Below are positions 31,122-39,774 of a DNA stretch of 39,808 nt, piece after piece. A model generated the notes under the pieces. It was given only the letters and a program-made list of their open reading frames with translations. It searched no databases and was not told where the DNA came from. Every line of letters begins with the position of its first letter. Positions within the stretch are counted from its first letter, which is position 1. A program made the translations under genes and the position numbers. Origin of the DNA: Oscillospiraceae bacterium. Lineage in GTDB: Bacteria > Bacillota_A > Clostridia > Oscillospirales > Oscillospiraceae. The DNA lies in the NCBI GenBank assembly GCA_015067895.1, contig SVLP01000024.1, positions 1 to 39,808 of the forward strand, in the 5' to 3' direction.

Positions 31122-31149
31122 GAAAGGGCGATGTTTCCATCGCCCTTTC
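31122..31149 (-). terminator. Hairpin after rpsO
   Basis: GAAAGGGCGATG (31122-31133) and CATCGCCCTTTC (31138-31149), perfect 12-bp stem. The following T-run is weak, so read-through to pnp, or RNase III processing as known for rpsO-pnp messages, is plausible. Confidence 0.65.
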
Positions 31150-31156
31150 CGAATTA

Positions 31157-31423
31157 TTACTTACGGATGCCCAGCTTGGCGATGATGGCACGATAACGGT
31201 TGATGTCCTTACGGGCCAGGTAGTCCAGCAGGTTGCGGCGCTTACCAACCATCATCAGCAGACCACGACGGGAGTGGTTGTCGTGCTTGTGCACACGCAG
31301 GTGATCGGTCAGCTCGTTGATGCGGGCGGTCAGAATGGCGATCTGGACCTCGGGGGAACCGGTATCGCCCTCGTGCATGGCGTTCTCCAGGATGACCTGG
31401 GTCTTCTTTTCCTTCAGAATCAT
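31157..31423 (-). CDS. rpsO: 30S ribosomal protein S15
   Basis: A primary 16S rRNA-binding protein of the small-subunit platform. The 88-aa sequence has the family core [23 protein letters not shown], then [25 protein letters not shown]. Only ATG at 31423 gives the usual length; AAAGGTGG precedes it. It has its own promoter (31548-31576) and a leader of about 120 nt, and precedes pnp. Confidence 0.97.
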   Translation of the reverse strand: MILKEKKTQVILENAMHEGDTGSPEVQIAILTARINELTDHLRVHKHDNHSRRGLLMMVGKRRNLLDYLARKDINRYRAIIAKLGIRK

Positions 31424-31545
31424 GGGTATTTCCACCTTTCAAAATTGTTACCCAGCGGCCAAGTCGGGGTCAGTGGAAATCCCGGTTGGGTTTCTCCCTC
31501 AACTGAGCGGCGGGCCATAAAATATGCCGGTCGAAGCCAGCTTGC
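31424..31545 (-). promoter_or_regulatory. rpsO leader, candidate S15 autoregulatory RNA
   Basis: The roughly 120-nt untranslated leader is GC-rich and can form several pairings, such as GGCCCGCCGCT with AGCGGCC and GTTGAGGG with CCCAAC on the minus strand. S15 leaders in several phyla bind S15 and block translation. I cannot match it to a known leader class. Confidence 0.4.
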
Positions 31546-31547
31546 TT

Positions 31548-31576
31548 ATAATACCATGAGTTTTCCCAAAAGTAAA
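31548..31576 (-). promoter_or_regulatory. Promoter of rpsO-pnp
   Basis: On the minus strand TTTACT (31571-31576), 17 bp, TATTAT (31548-31553), between the ribF stop and rpsO. Confidence 0.6.
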
Positions 31577-31585
31577 GGGAAATTT

Positions 31586-32473
31586 TCAAGAATTTTCAAA
31601 GAATCTGCGGGTATTCTCCGCATCCAGCAAAACTGCGGCCTTCAGCTCCTCCACCGAGGCGAACCGCTGCTCGGGCCGTAAAAAGTAGAAAAATTCCAGG
31701 GTAACAGACTGTCCGTACAGGTCCCCGGCAAAATCCAGGATCCATGTCTCCGTGCGGACCTGGTGTCCTTCCACGGTGGGCCGTCTGCCCACATTGCAGA
31801 CCGCCATGTAGCTCCTTTCCTTCACAAAGGCCCGGCAGGCGTAGACCCCGTGCCTGGGGACGATAACCCCCTCCGGCAGCTCGATGTTGGCGGTGGGAAA
31901 GCCCAGCTTATGCCCCAGCTTCCGGCCCGTGACCACGGTGCCGGTGAGCATATGCCCATGGCCCAGGTAGCGGACGGCGGTAGCCATGTCCCCCTCGCCG
32001 ATCTGCTTGCGGATGTAGCTCGACGAAATGCGCACACCGTTTAAGGTCTGCTCCGGCACGATGATGCAGGGTATTTTCCGCTCCCGGCAGAATTTCTGCA
32101 GCAGTTCGGCATTTCCCTCGCCCCGGCTTCCGAACCGGAAATCATGGCCGCAGACGAAGCCCGCCGCACCATATTCCACCAGCTCTTCCAGAAAAGAACG
32201 CCAGGGCTTCCCCATGACCTCAGCCGTCACCGGGAGGGGATAAACATGGTCGATGCCATAGCGCAGCAGAAGCCGAAACCGGTCCCGAATGGTCGTCAGA
32301 AGCGGCGGGATATCCGTATGAAAAATGGACTGGGGATGCCGCTCGAAGGTGATTGCTGCGGTTTCACAGCCCATCGCCTCCGCCAGCCGGACACACTCCG
32401 TCAGCAGCGCCTGATGCCCCAGATGGACCCCATCAAAGAAGCCCAGGGCAAAAATACGTTTGTTGTGGTTCAT
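31586..32473 (-). CDS. ribF: Bifunctional riboflavin kinase / FAD synthetase
   Basis: It makes FMN from riboflavin and FAD from FMN. The 295-aa protein has the nucleotidyltransferase site ALGFFDGVHLGHQALL near residue 8, ISSSYIRKQIGEGD in the middle, and the kinase motif GRKLGHKLGFPTANIELPEG followed by GVYACRAFVK. ATG at 32473 has TAGGAGG 6 nt upstream; the frame before it enters repeat D and is not coding. The truB-ribF order is the classic arrangement at the end of the infB operon. Confidence 0.95.
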   Translation of the reverse strand: MNHNKRIFALGFFDGVHLGHQALLTECVRLAEAMGCETAAITFERHPQSIFHTDIPPLLTTIRDRFRLLLRYGIDHVYPLPVTAEVMGKPWRSFLEELVEYGAAGFVCGHDFRFGSRGEGNAELLQKFCRERKIPCIIVPEQTLNGVRISSSYIRKQIGEGDMATAVRYLGHGHMLTGTVVTGRKLGHKLGFPTANIELPEGVIVPRHGVYACRAFVKERSYMAVCNVGRRPTVEGHQVRTETWILDFAGDLYGQSVTLEFFYFLRPEQRFASVEELKAAVLLDAENTRRFFENS

Positions 32474-32495
32474 GCCTGGCCTCCTACAATCGAAC

Positions 32496-32617
32496 GTAGG
32501 GAACGCCGTCCCCGGCGTTCCGCCGGACAAATTTGACCTCGATGGGCAAATTTGTCCGCATACTGCACCGAACTTCTGGCTCACGCCAGACGGAACGCCG
32601 GGGACGGCGTTCCCTAC
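32496..32617. repeat. Dispersed repeat D, complete three-hairpin element
   Basis: Perfect 27-bp terminal inverted arms (32496-32522 and 32591-32617), each itself palindromic, enclose GGACAAATTTG...CAAATTTGTCC and TCTGGCTCACGCCAGA hairpins. It fills the truB-ribF gap. It looks like a MITE-type element. Confidence 0.75.
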
Positions 32618-32628
32618 GGTACAAAAAC

Positions 32629-33501
32629 TTACACTTCAAAGAAGCTCTTGATGGTGCTGACTTTTCCGTTTTCAGCTTTGCACAGGGCCAGGAATTCCCC
32701 GTCTGGGCCGTAGACCCGGTAGGTGCCGTCGGCACAGTCGGCGGAAAACGCATTGCCGTTCTTCACCAGCCGGGTCTGCTTTTCATTCAGCTTCAGACCG
32801 GGATGGCTGGCGAACATGGTATCCACCGGGCGGAGCAGATGCTCCACATCCTCCCCGGCCTCGGAAATGTCCAGCAGCTGCCGCAACGGAACGGAGCCCT
32901 CCAGGGTGTATTCCCCCGCCTGGACCCGCCGCAGAGCAGCCATGCAGCCGCCGCAGCCCAGAGCCTCGCCGATATCCTTGCACAGAGTCCGGATATAGGT
33001 TCCCTTGGAGCAGCGGACCCGCAGCCGGGCCTCGTTTCCGAAAAACTCCAGCAGCTGAAGCTCGTGAATGGTGATGGGCCGGGGCTGGCGCTCCACCTCC
33101 CTGCCCTTTCGGGCCAGGTCGTAGAGCTTCTGCCCGTTGACCTTGATGGCGGAATACATGGGGGGGACCTGCAAAATATCCCCCCGGAACCGGGGCAGGA
33201 CATTTTCCAGATCTGCCTCGGTCAGCTGGACCTGGGTTTCGGTCAGCACTTTGCCGGTGATGTCCTCTGTGTCGGTGGTCAGGCCGAAGCGCAGCGTGGC
33301 CTCATAGACCTTTTCGGCGTGCTCAAAAAATTCCACGCCCCGGGTGGCCCGGCCCACGAACACCGGCAGCACGCCGGTGGCCATGGGGTCCAGGGTGCCG
33401 CCGTGGCCGATGCGGCGGGTGTTGAAGACCCGGCGCAGCCGGGATACCACATCGTTGCTGGTCCACTCCTGGGGCTTATCGATGATGATGATGCCGTTCA
33501 T
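32629..33501 (-). CDS. truB: tRNA pseudouridine-55 synthase
   Basis: It isomerises U55 in the T-loop of tRNAs. The 290-aa protein has GIIIIDKPQEWTSNDVV at the start, catalytic Asp38 in GHGGTLDPMATGVLPV, QVPPMYSAIKVNGQKLYDLAR and CSKGTYIRTLCKDIG. A short C-terminal PUA-like portion follows. ATG at 33501 overlaps the nrnA stop (TGATG), so the pair is translationally coupled. Confidence 0.95.
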   Translation of the reverse strand: MNGIIIIDKPQEWTSNDVVSRLRRVFNTRRIGHGGTLDPMATGVLPVFVGRATRGVEFFEHAEKVYEATLRFGLTTDTEDITGKVLTETQVQLTEADLENVLPRFRGDILQVPPMYSAIKVNGQKLYDLARKGREVERQPRPITIHELQLLEFFGNEARLRVRCSKGTYIRTLCKDIGEALGCGGCMAALRRVQAGEYTLEGSVPLRQLLDISEAGEDVEHLLRPVDTMFASHPGLKLNEKQTRLVKNGNAFSADCADGTYRVYGPDGEFLALCKAENGKVSTIKSFFEV

Positions 33502-34451
33502 CAGCTGTTCTCCCATTTGAGCATGGCTTCCATCAGCGCCTTCTCGGCCTCCTTCAGAGGCAGACGGATGAAGCCGCCGGCAGCACCGGCGTGACCGCCG
33601 CCGCCGAACAGGGAGCAGACCGCTGCGGCATCGTAGCCGGGGATGGCCCGTAGGGAGATCTTGCAGCCGTCCTCGGCCTCCCGCAGCAGACCCGCCAGAC
33701 ACACGCCCTCAATGGAACGGATAAAGCTGGACAGGTTGCCCATGTCATCCTCATTCACGCCGATGCGCTCCTCCACTGCCTTCGGCAGGGCGCAGACCGC
33801 CAGACGGCCCTCGGAGAAAAGCTTGACGTTCTCCGCCATCCAGCCATGGAGCCGGAGCTTCGCCAGAGAATGGGTTTCAAACAGGATCTGGTTCCAGCCA
33901 AAGATGTCGGCCCCGGCTGCGGCGCAGTCTGCGGCGCAGTCAAAGGTGTGGACATCGGTGTTGGCATAGCGGAAGCAGCCGGTGTCGGTGGCAGTACCCA
34001 CATAGATGGCCTCGGCCATCTTTTCATCCATCTGAATGTCCAGCTCTCCGAGAATATCCCAGATGATCTCGGCGCAGGAGGCGCTCTGGGAATCCACCAG
34101 AGATTTGGGGGTGAATTCCCGGTTGCCGCCGTGGTGGTCGATGCGCAGGTCCACGGAGTTGCGCAGATAGCCGTGGGCCTTGGGAAGCATATGGTCCTCC
34201 GCCACATCCACGGCGATGATGATGTTGCCCTCGCCGGGCTCCTTCACCGTCAGCCCCTCAAACAGAGGCTCGTAAATGGGGGTGATCTCAGGGTTGTGGA
34301 GGATATTGGCCTCCTTACCCATGGACCGCAGACCCAGGCACAGGCCCGCAGCGGAGCCCACGGTATCGCCGTCGGGACGGCGGTGGGTCAGAATGCAGTA
34401 ATGGTCGTTCCGATCCAGAAAATCGGCGACCTCAGCTCTCGTCAGAAACAT
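33501..34451 (-). CDS. nrnA: DHH/DHHA1 phosphoesterase (nanoRNase / pAp phosphatase type)
   Basis: Members degrade very short oligoribonucleotides and dephosphorylate pAp. The 316-aa protein has THRRPDGDTVGSAAGL (motif I), AVDVAEDHML, the DHH motif in LRIDHHGGN, TATDTGCFRYANT and the C-terminal DHHA1 loop FGGGGHAGAAGGFI. ATG at 34451 begins MFLTRAEVADFL and overlaps rbfA by 20 nt. Position between rbfA and truB is standard in Firmicutes. Confidence 0.92.
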   Translation of the reverse strand: MFLTRAEVADFLDRNDHYCILTHRRPDGDTVGSAAGLCLGLRSMGKEANILHNPEITPIYEPLFEGLTVKEPGEGNIIIAVDVAEDHMLPKAHGYLRNSVDLRIDHHGGNREFTPKSLVDSQSASCAEIIWDILGELDIQMDEKMAEAIYVGTATDTGCFRYANTDVHTFDCAADCAAAGADIFGWNQILFETHSLAKLRLHGWMAENVKLFSEGRLAVCALPKAVEERIGVNEDDMGNLSSFIRSIEGVCLAGLLREAEDGCKISLRAIPGYDAAAVCSLFGGGGHAGAAGGFIRLPLKEAEKALMEAMLKWENS

Positions 34452-34806
34452 CGTCTTTCTCTGCCCCCGTATCCAGTGAATTAATGAGCTCCAGCATTTT
34501 TGCGCCGTAGGTGATGGAATCATCCAGCTCCCAGGCAAGCTCCGGCGTGTAGCGCAGGTTCAGCGCCCGGCCCAGCTCCCGGCGGAGATACCCACCGGCA
34601 GACTTCAGACCCTTGATGGCGTCCTTGGCCCGGTCCGCCTGCAGGAAGCTGACGTAGACCTTGGCCCAGCGCAGATCGGGGGTCGTCTCCACCCGGGTGA
34701 TGGAGATCATGGTGTCCTGGACCCGGGGGTCCTTCAGATTGCGGATACAAGCGGAAAGCTCCTTCTGGATCTCCTCGTTGATCCGACCGATACGATTGGA
34801 TGCCAT
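34432..34806 (-). CDS. rbfA: Ribosome-binding factor A
   Basis: It assists 16S rRNA 5' end maturation and 30S assembly. The 124-aa KH-like protein has RIGRINEEIQKELSACI, then DPRVQDTMISITRVETTPDL and AKVYVSFL, and ends with an acidic tail (EKDDVSDES). ATG at 34806 has AAAGGAG upstream. A hairpin and repeat A separate it from infB. Confidence 0.94.
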   Translation of the reverse strand: MASNRIGRINEEIQKELSACIRNLKDPRVQDTMISITRVETTPDLRWAKVYVSFLQADRAKDAIKGLKSAGGYLRRELGRALNLRYTPELAWELDDSITYGAKMLELINSLDTGAEKDDVSDES

Positions 34807-34828
34807 ATAGTAACTCCTTTCAGTCGTA

Positions 34829-34903
34829 AATGCAGAATGCTGAATGCAAAATGCAGAATTCCTTTTACATTTTGCATTCTGAATTCTGCATTCTGCATTT
34901 ATT
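34829..34903. repeat. Hairpin repeat A, gene-less copy between infB and rbfA
   Basis: The left arm (34829-34860) is nearly identical to that at 17155, and the inverted right arm is at about 34867-34903. The left arm starts about 9 nt upstream of the rbfA Shine-Dalgarno; the right arm abuts the infB hairpin. Confidence 0.8.
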
Positions 34904-34938
34904 AAAGCCAGCTCGCCGCATCTGCGGCGGCTGGCTTT
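34904..34938 (-). terminator. Hairpin after infB
   Basis: AAAGCCAGC (34904-34912) pairs with GCTGGCTTT (34930-34938), with CGCCGC/GCGGCG inside. The T-run on the minus strand is poor, so it may attenuate or stabilise rather than fully terminate. Confidence 0.6.
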
Positions 34939-34945
34939 GTGTGAT

Positions 34946-37360
34946 TTATCGTTTCACTTCCTGCATGGCGAAGCACTCGAAGATGTCGTACTCCTTGATG
35001 TCGTTGTAACCGGCGACGGTCATGCCGCACTCGTAACCGGCAGTGACCTCCTTGGCCTGGTCCTTGAAGCGCTGCAGGGAGCCGATCTCGCCCTCGTAGA
35101 TGACGATGTTGTCACGCAGAACACGAACCTGGGCATCCCGGGTGACCTTGCCGTCCTTGACCATACAGCCGGCGACGGTGCCGACGGCGGAAACCTTGTA
35201 GGTCATGCGGACCTCGGCGTGGCCGATGACGACCTCCTCGAACTTGGGAGCCAGCATGCCCTTCATGGCGGACTCGATCTCGTCGATGGCATCGTAGATG
35301 ACACGGTAGAAGCGCATATCCACGTTGGCACGGTGACCGGAGGCCTGGGCAGCGGCATCGGGACGGACATTGAAGCCAACGATGATGGCACCGGAGGTGG
35401 AGGCCAGCAGCACGTCGGACTCGTTGATGGCACCGACACCTGCGTGGATGACCTTGACCCGGACCTCCTCGTTGGAGATCTTCTCCAGGGAAGCCTTGAC
35501 AGCCTCGGCGGAGCCCTGAACGTCGGCCTTGACGATCAGATTCAGCGTCTTCATCTCGCCCTCCTGCATCCGGGCGAAGAGGTTGTCCAGGGTGACCTTC
35601 TGGTTCAGCTTGGCAAGGGCATCCTTCTGAGCCTGCTTGCGCTGCTCCACCAGCTCACGGGCCATGCGCTCGTCGGTGACGGCGTTGAACTCGTCGCCGG
35701 GAGCAGGGACCTCGCCCAGGCCGGTGATCTCAACGGGGATGGAGGGACCGGCAGACTTGACGGTGCGGCCCTTGTCGTTGGTCATGACACGGACACGGCC
35801 CACGGAGGTACCGGCGATGACGATATCGCCCTGCTTCAGCGTACCATTCTGGACCAGCAGGGTGGCAACGGGGCCACGGTTCTTGTCCAGACGGGCCTCA
35901 ATGACGGTGCCCTTGGCCCGGCGGTCGGGGTTGGCCTTCAGCTCCTGGACCTCGGCGGTCAGCAGGACCATCTCCAGCAGCTCATCCAGACCCTTGCCGG
36001 TCTTTGCGGAGATGGGCACGATGATGGTATCGCCGCCCCACTCCTCGGGGATCAGATCGTACTTGGTCAGCTGCTCCTTGATCTTATCGGGGTTGGCGGT
36101 GGGCTTATCCATCTTGTTGATGGCCACGATCAGAGGCACCTCGGCGGCCTTGGCGTGGTTGATGGACTCGATGGTCTGGGGCATGATGCCGTCGTCGGCA
36201 GCGACCACCAGAATGGCGATGTCGGTGGACTTGGCGCCACGGGCACGCATGGAAGTAAAAGCGGCGTGACCGGGGGTATCCAGGAAGGTGATCATCTGAC
36301 CGTCCACATCCACGGTGTAGGCACCGATGTGCTGGGTGATGCCGCCGGCCTCGCCTGCGGTGACGGAGGTCTTGCGGATGGCATCCAGAGTGGAGGTCTT
36401 ACCGTGGTCGACGTGGCCCATGACCACGACGACGGGAGCACGGGTCTGCAGCTCCTCGGCGGTATCCACATGGTCGTCGATGATCCGCTCCTCGATGGTG
36501 ACGGTGATCTCCTTCTCGACCTTGCAGCCCATCTCGGTTGCCACAAACTCGGCGGTATCATAGTCGATGGTCTGGTTGATACCAGCCATGATGCCGTTCT
36601 TCATCAGCAGGGTGATGACCTGGCCTGCGGTCTTCTTCATGCGGCTGGCCAGCTCACCGACGGTGATCTCGTCGGGGATCTTGACCACGGTGGGAGCCTT
36701 GCGGGCCACCTCCATCTGCAGGCGGCGCATCTTCTCCTCCTGCTCATTGCGGGACTTATTGCCCTTTCTGTTGCCCTGCTGCTGCTTTTGCTGCTTGGCA
36801 CCCTTACCGCCGCCGATGCGCTGCTTGCCGCCCTGGAAATTCTGGGCACGCTCGGAGATCAGATTGTCCACATCAGCGAAGCGGCCGGAATTGACCTGGA
36901 CCGCAGAGGTGTCCACCACACGGCGCTCCCGCTTGCGCTCGGGCTCGGGCTGCTTGGCAGCGGGAGCGGGAGCGGCGTTCTGCCGGTTCTCGGGACGAGG
37001 CTGGTTCTGATTCCGGTTCTGACCGGCGCCTGCCTGGCTGCGGCCCTGGGCATTGCGGTCATTGCGGTTATTGTTGTTATTGTTATTGCGGGCGTTGTCA
37101 CGACCAGCGTTCTTGTTCTGCTCGGCAGGAGCGGCGGTCTTGGGCTGCTCCTTGGGACGGACTGCGAACACCTGCTCCAGGGAGTCGATCTGATGGGCAT
37201 GGGTCATGCGGTCGAAGACCACATTCAGCTCATCATCACTCAGCACCTGGGTATTGTTCTTGGGCTTTTCAAAATACTTGCCTACGATCTCGGAGATCTC
37301 CTTGGCATTGGTTCCGAAATCGGAAGCCACCTCACGCAGACGATACTTCTGAAAACTCAT
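34946..37360 (-). CDS. infB: Translation initiation factor IF-2
   Basis: A GTPase that places initiator tRNA on the 30S subunit. The 804-aa protein has an IF2-N domain at the start, a low-complexity basic linker (about residues 70-210, with a run of seven Asn at 92-98), a second IF2-N-like domain ([20 protein letters not shown]), then G domain: G1 [10 protein letters not shown] (about 314-323), G3 DTPGH, G4 NKMDK. Domains II-IV follow to EVKR. ATG at 37360 has GGAGGTG; codons further upstream overlap ylxQ. Confidence 0.97.
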   Translation of the reverse strand: MSFQKYRLREVASDFGTNAKEISEIVGKYFEKPKNNTQVLSDDELNVVFDRMTHAHQIDSLEQVFAVRPKEQPKTAAPAEQNKNAGRDNARNNNNNNNRNDRNAQGRSQAGAGQNRNQNQPRPENRQNAAPAPAAKQPEPERKRERRVVDTSAVQVNSGRFADVDNLISERAQNFQGGKQRIGGGKGAKQQKQQQGNRKGNKSRNEQEEKMRRLQMEVARKAPTVVKIPDEITVGELASRMKKTAGQVITLLMKNGIMAGINQTIDYDTAEFVATEMGCKVEKEITVTIEERIIDDHVDTAEELQTRAPVVVVMGHVDHGKTSTLDAIRKTSVTAGEAGGITQHIGAYTVDVDGQMITFLDTPGHAAFTSMRARGAKSTDIAILVVAADDGIMPQTIESINHAKAAEVPLIVAINKMDKPTANPDKIKEQLTKYDLIPEEWGGDTIIVPISAKTGKGLDELLEMVLLTAEVQELKANPDRRAKGTVIEARLDKNRGPVATLLVQNGTLKQGDIVIAGTSVGRVRVMTNDKGRTVKSAGPSIPVEITGLGEVPAPGDEFNAVTDERMARELVEQRKQAQKDALAKLNQKVTLDNLFARMQEGEMKTLNLIVKADVQGSAEAVKASLEKISNEEVRVKVIHAGVGAINESDVLLASTSGAIIVGFNVRPDAAAQASGHRANVDMRFYRVIYDAIDEIESAMKGMLAPKFEEVVIGHAEVRMTYKVSAVGTVAGCMVKDGKVTRDAQVRVLRDNIVIYEGEIGSLQRFKDQAKEVTAGYECGMTVAGYNDIKEYDIFECFAMQEVKR

Positions 37361-37377
37361 ATACGCACCTCCATAAA

Positions 37378-37818
37378 TCAATCCTTTTTGGTTCCGGAAG
37401 TCCTGCGAACCTTGCCCGTGCGGACGTTCCGCTGGTGGGCCTTGGCCTCGGTCTGGCGCTGCTTCAACCGCTTGGTCTTCAGCTCCAGATTTTCCAGGGT
37501 TTCCCGGTACTCCTCCCGCTGCTCCAGTGCCTTGACGAAGGCCAAAGCCAGGGCGGGATCGGTAAATGCCGCCATCGCAAGGCTGGTCCGGCCGATGGCC
37601 TCGCCCAGTTCCTCCTTGCTGAAGGGGACTTTCAGACACTGCTGGTCGGTACCGGCAGTGTAGCTCTTGGCCCGGCGCCAGGTGTGGGGAGAGGCATCGG
37701 CAGCCACGACGATCAGTCTTGCGTGACCGGCACGGGCAGCCGCTCCGCAGGGCTCCTCGCCCAGCTCGATGCGCCCGCCTCTGCGGGCCAGGCCCATGTA
37801 ATTGAGTGCCTTATGCAT
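37378..37818 (-). CDS. ylxQ: L7Ae-family RNA-binding protein YlxQ
   Basis: A 146-aa protein in the nusA-infB operon. [20 protein letters not shown] and [21 protein letters not shown] are the L7Ae/L30e fold core that binds kink-turn RNA. The C-terminal third is a basic, Lys/Arg-rich extension longer than in most YlxQ proteins (typically about 100 aa). ATG at 37818 lies inside the ylxR 3' end (8-nt overlap), with GGAGGAAGG upstream. Confidence 0.88.
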   Translation of the reverse strand: MHKALNYMGLARRGGRIELGEEPCGAAARAGHARLIVVAADASPHTWRRAKSYTAGTDQQCLKVPFSKEELGEAIGRTSLAMAAFTDPALALAFVKALEQREEYRETLENLELKTKRLKQRQTEAKAHQRNVRTGKVRRTSGTKKD

Positions 37819-38086
37819 CCTTGCCTTCCTCCATTTCCTGTTCCAGTCGGGCATAAATTTCCTCGGGGATCGCCACCTCCAGGCTCCGCTCCAAGGCCTT
37901 GGACCGGATTGCCTTCTTCAGGCAGGTCATGTCGGGACAGATGTAAGCGCCCCGTCCGGGGGCCTTGCCCCGGAAATCCAGGCTCACGCCGCCATCCGGC
38001 GCACGGACCACCCGGATCAGCTCCCGTTTCTCTTTTCGTTCCCGGCAGCCCATACACTGCCGCTGGGGAATTTTCTTTTGCTGCAT
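37811..38086 (-). CDS. ylxR: YlxR family nucleic-acid-binding protein
   Basis: A 91-aa member of the YlxR family found between nusA and infB in Firmicutes. RQCMGCRERKEKRELIRVVR followed by GRGAYICPDMTCLKKAI is the family signature; YlxR is reported as an RNase P-associated or transcription-modulating protein. ATG at 38086 begins MQQKKIPQRQ, with GGAGGT upstream; codons before it are repeat A sequence. Confidence 0.9.
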   Translation of the reverse strand: MQQKKIPQRQCMGCRERKEKRELIRVVRAPDGGVSLDFRGKAPGRGAYICPDMTCLKKAIRSKALERSLEVAIPEEIYARLEQEMEEGKDA

Positions 38087-38111
38087 TTTCGGACTACCTC
38101 CATTCTTGTAA

Positions 38112-38183
38112 AATGCAGAATGATGAATGCAGAATGCAAAATATAGAAATTCATTCTGCATTATGCATTCTGAATTCTGCATT
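38112..38183. repeat. Hairpin repeat A, gene-less copy between nusA and ylxR
   Basis: The left arm starts at 38112 and the right arm (38153-38183) runs into the nusA TAA at 38182-38184. The left arm begins about 10 nt before the ylxR Shine-Dalgarno. Confidence 0.8.
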
Positions 38184-39303
38184 ATTCTTCGACAGCCTCC
38201 GCCTGGCTTGCGGGCTTGATGTCGATCTTATAGCTGGTCAGCCGGGCAGCCAGGCGGGCGTTCTGCCCCTCCTTGCCGATGGCGAGAGACAGCTGGTCAT
38301 CGGGCACGATGACCCGGCAAGCCTTCTGACCGGGGACCAGGGTGACGGAGATGACATCGGCGGGGCTCAGCGCAGCCTTGACGTACTCGCAGGGATCCTC
38401 GGACCAGACCACGATGTCGATCTTCTCGCCGTGGAGCTCCTCCACAACGGCACCGACACGGCCGCCACGGGGACCGACACAGGCACCCACGGGATCGACA
38501 CCCTCAACGGTGGCACGGACGGCCATCTTGGAACGGGAGCCGGCCTCACGGGCGATGTTGCGGACCTCCACCTCGCCGGATGCGATTTCGGGAGTCTCCA
38601 GCTCGAACAGGCGGCGGACCAGGTTGGGATGGGTCCGGGAGACCTGGACCATTGGACCACGCTGGGCCTTGTGGACCTCCAGGACGTAGACGCGGATCAT
38701 ATCGCCGGGCTCGTACTTCTCGCCGGGGATCTGCTCGCTGGTACGCAGAACAGCATCGTGCTGCTCATTGCCCTGGCCGATGCGGACGAAGTAATCGCCG
38801 GTGGGATCCAGCCGCAGGACGGTGCCGGTCAGCAGCTCCTGGGCCTTGGAGGAATAGCTCTCATACATGGCGCCACGCTCGGCCTCCCGGATGCCCTGGA
38901 TGATGACCTGCTTGGCGGTCTGGGCAGCGATGCGGCCAAACTTGGCGATGTCCACGGGGATGGAAACGGTGTCGCCCAGCTGGATGTTGGGGTTATAGCG
39001 GCGGGCGGTGTCGATGTGGATCTCCAGAGCGATGTCGGTCAGCTCGTCCACAACGGTCTTGATCTGATGCATGCTCAGACCCTCTTCGCTGATGCCCACC
39101 ACCACGTTCTCGGCGGGGATGTCACGATGGTCCTCCCGGTCCTTCCGGTAGGCGTTGGTCAAAGCCTGCTTCAGGCGGTCGATCATATACTCCACGGGGA
39201 TGCCCTTGAGCTTCTCCAGCTCACGCAGGCTTTCAAAGATTTCCTTGCCCACGTTGACCTCAGGAGCAGCCTGGGTCTTCTTGGCTCTGGTGGTTCTGGC
39301 CAT
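38182..39303 (-). CDS. nusA: Transcription termination/antitermination factor NusA
   Basis: It binds RNA polymerase and RNA to modulate pausing, termination and antitermination. The 373-aa protein has the N-terminal RNAP-binding domain, S1 (AQELLTGTVLRLDPTGDYFV, about residue 150), then KH1 and KH2 with VDPVGACVGPRGGRVGAVVE and LSLAIGKEGQNARLAARLT. It lacks the acidic repeats of E. coli NusA, as usual in Firmicutes. GGAGGAA precedes the ATG. It follows rimP by 18 bp. Confidence 0.96.
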   Translation of the reverse strand: MARTTRAKKTQAAPEVNVGKEIFESLRELEKLKGIPVEYMIDRLKQALTNAYRKDREDHRDIPAENVVVGISEEGLSMHQIKTVVDELTDIALEIHIDTARRYNPNIQLGDTVSIPVDIAKFGRIAAQTAKQVIIQGIREAERGAMYESYSSKAQELLTGTVLRLDPTGDYFVRIGQGNEQHDAVLRTSEQIPGEKYEPGDMIRVYVLEVHKAQRGPMVQVSRTHPNLVRRLFELETPEIASGEVEVRNIAREAGSRSKMAVRATVEGVDPVGACVGPRGGRVGAVVEELHGEKIDIVVWSEDPCEYVKAALSPADVISVTLVPGQKACRVIVPDDQLSLAIGKEGQNARLAARLTSYKIDIKPASQAEAVEE

Positions 39304-39321
39304 TTTGATGTTCCTCCTGTG

Positions 39322-39774
39322 TTAGAATTCCACACGAAGCCGCACCAGGGCGACCTCGGATTTTTCAAAGGTGATCGTTTCCTTGCCGCACTCGGCGGTG
39401 ACACGGCCTTCCTCATAGCCCCGCAGAATGCCGGGGATCTCCTTCAGACCGTTGCGGGGGCGATAGAGCTTGACCATGATGGGGCTGCCCATGAAACGCT
39501 CGAAATCGGACTGGCGCTTCAGCGCACGCTCCAGACCGGCGGAGCAGACCTCGAAATGGTAGCTCTCGGGGATGGGGTCTTTTTCATCGAGAATGGGGTC
39601 CACGGCACGGGAGATGGCTTCGCAGTCGGTGATGTCCACGCCGCCCTCCTTATCAATGTACAGGCGCAGGAAATAATCGCTTCCCTCCCGGACGTACTCC
39701 ACATCCCACAGGGTGCAGCCCTTCTCCTCCACCACAGGCCGGGCAAACCCGGCGACGATTTCGGTGATCTTCAT
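39322..39774 (-). CDS. rimP: Ribosome maturation factor RimP
   Basis: It helps mature the 30S subunit. The 150-aa protein has VEEKGCTLWDVEYVREGSDY, FLRLYIDKEGGVDITDCEAI and SYHFEVCSAGLERALKRQSD, the YhbC/RimP signature, with an SH3-like C-terminal domain. AAAGGAA lies before the ATG at 39774. It is the first gene seen of the rimP-nusA-infB operon; the promoter lies beyond the window edge. Confidence 0.95.
   Translation of the reverse strand: MKITEIVAGFARPVVEEKGCTLWDVEYVREGSDYFLRLYIDKEGGVDITDCEAISRAVDPILDEKDPIPESYHFEVCSAGLERALKRQSDFERFMGSPIMVKLYRPRNGLKEIPGILRGYEEGRVTAECGKETITFEKSEVALVRLRVEF

Noticed and set aside
34937..37663. A 908-codon plus-strand frame opposite infB
   Set aside because: The translation is low-complexity Gly/Leu/Asp/His sequence antisense to a clear IF-2 gene, with no ribosome-binding site of note.
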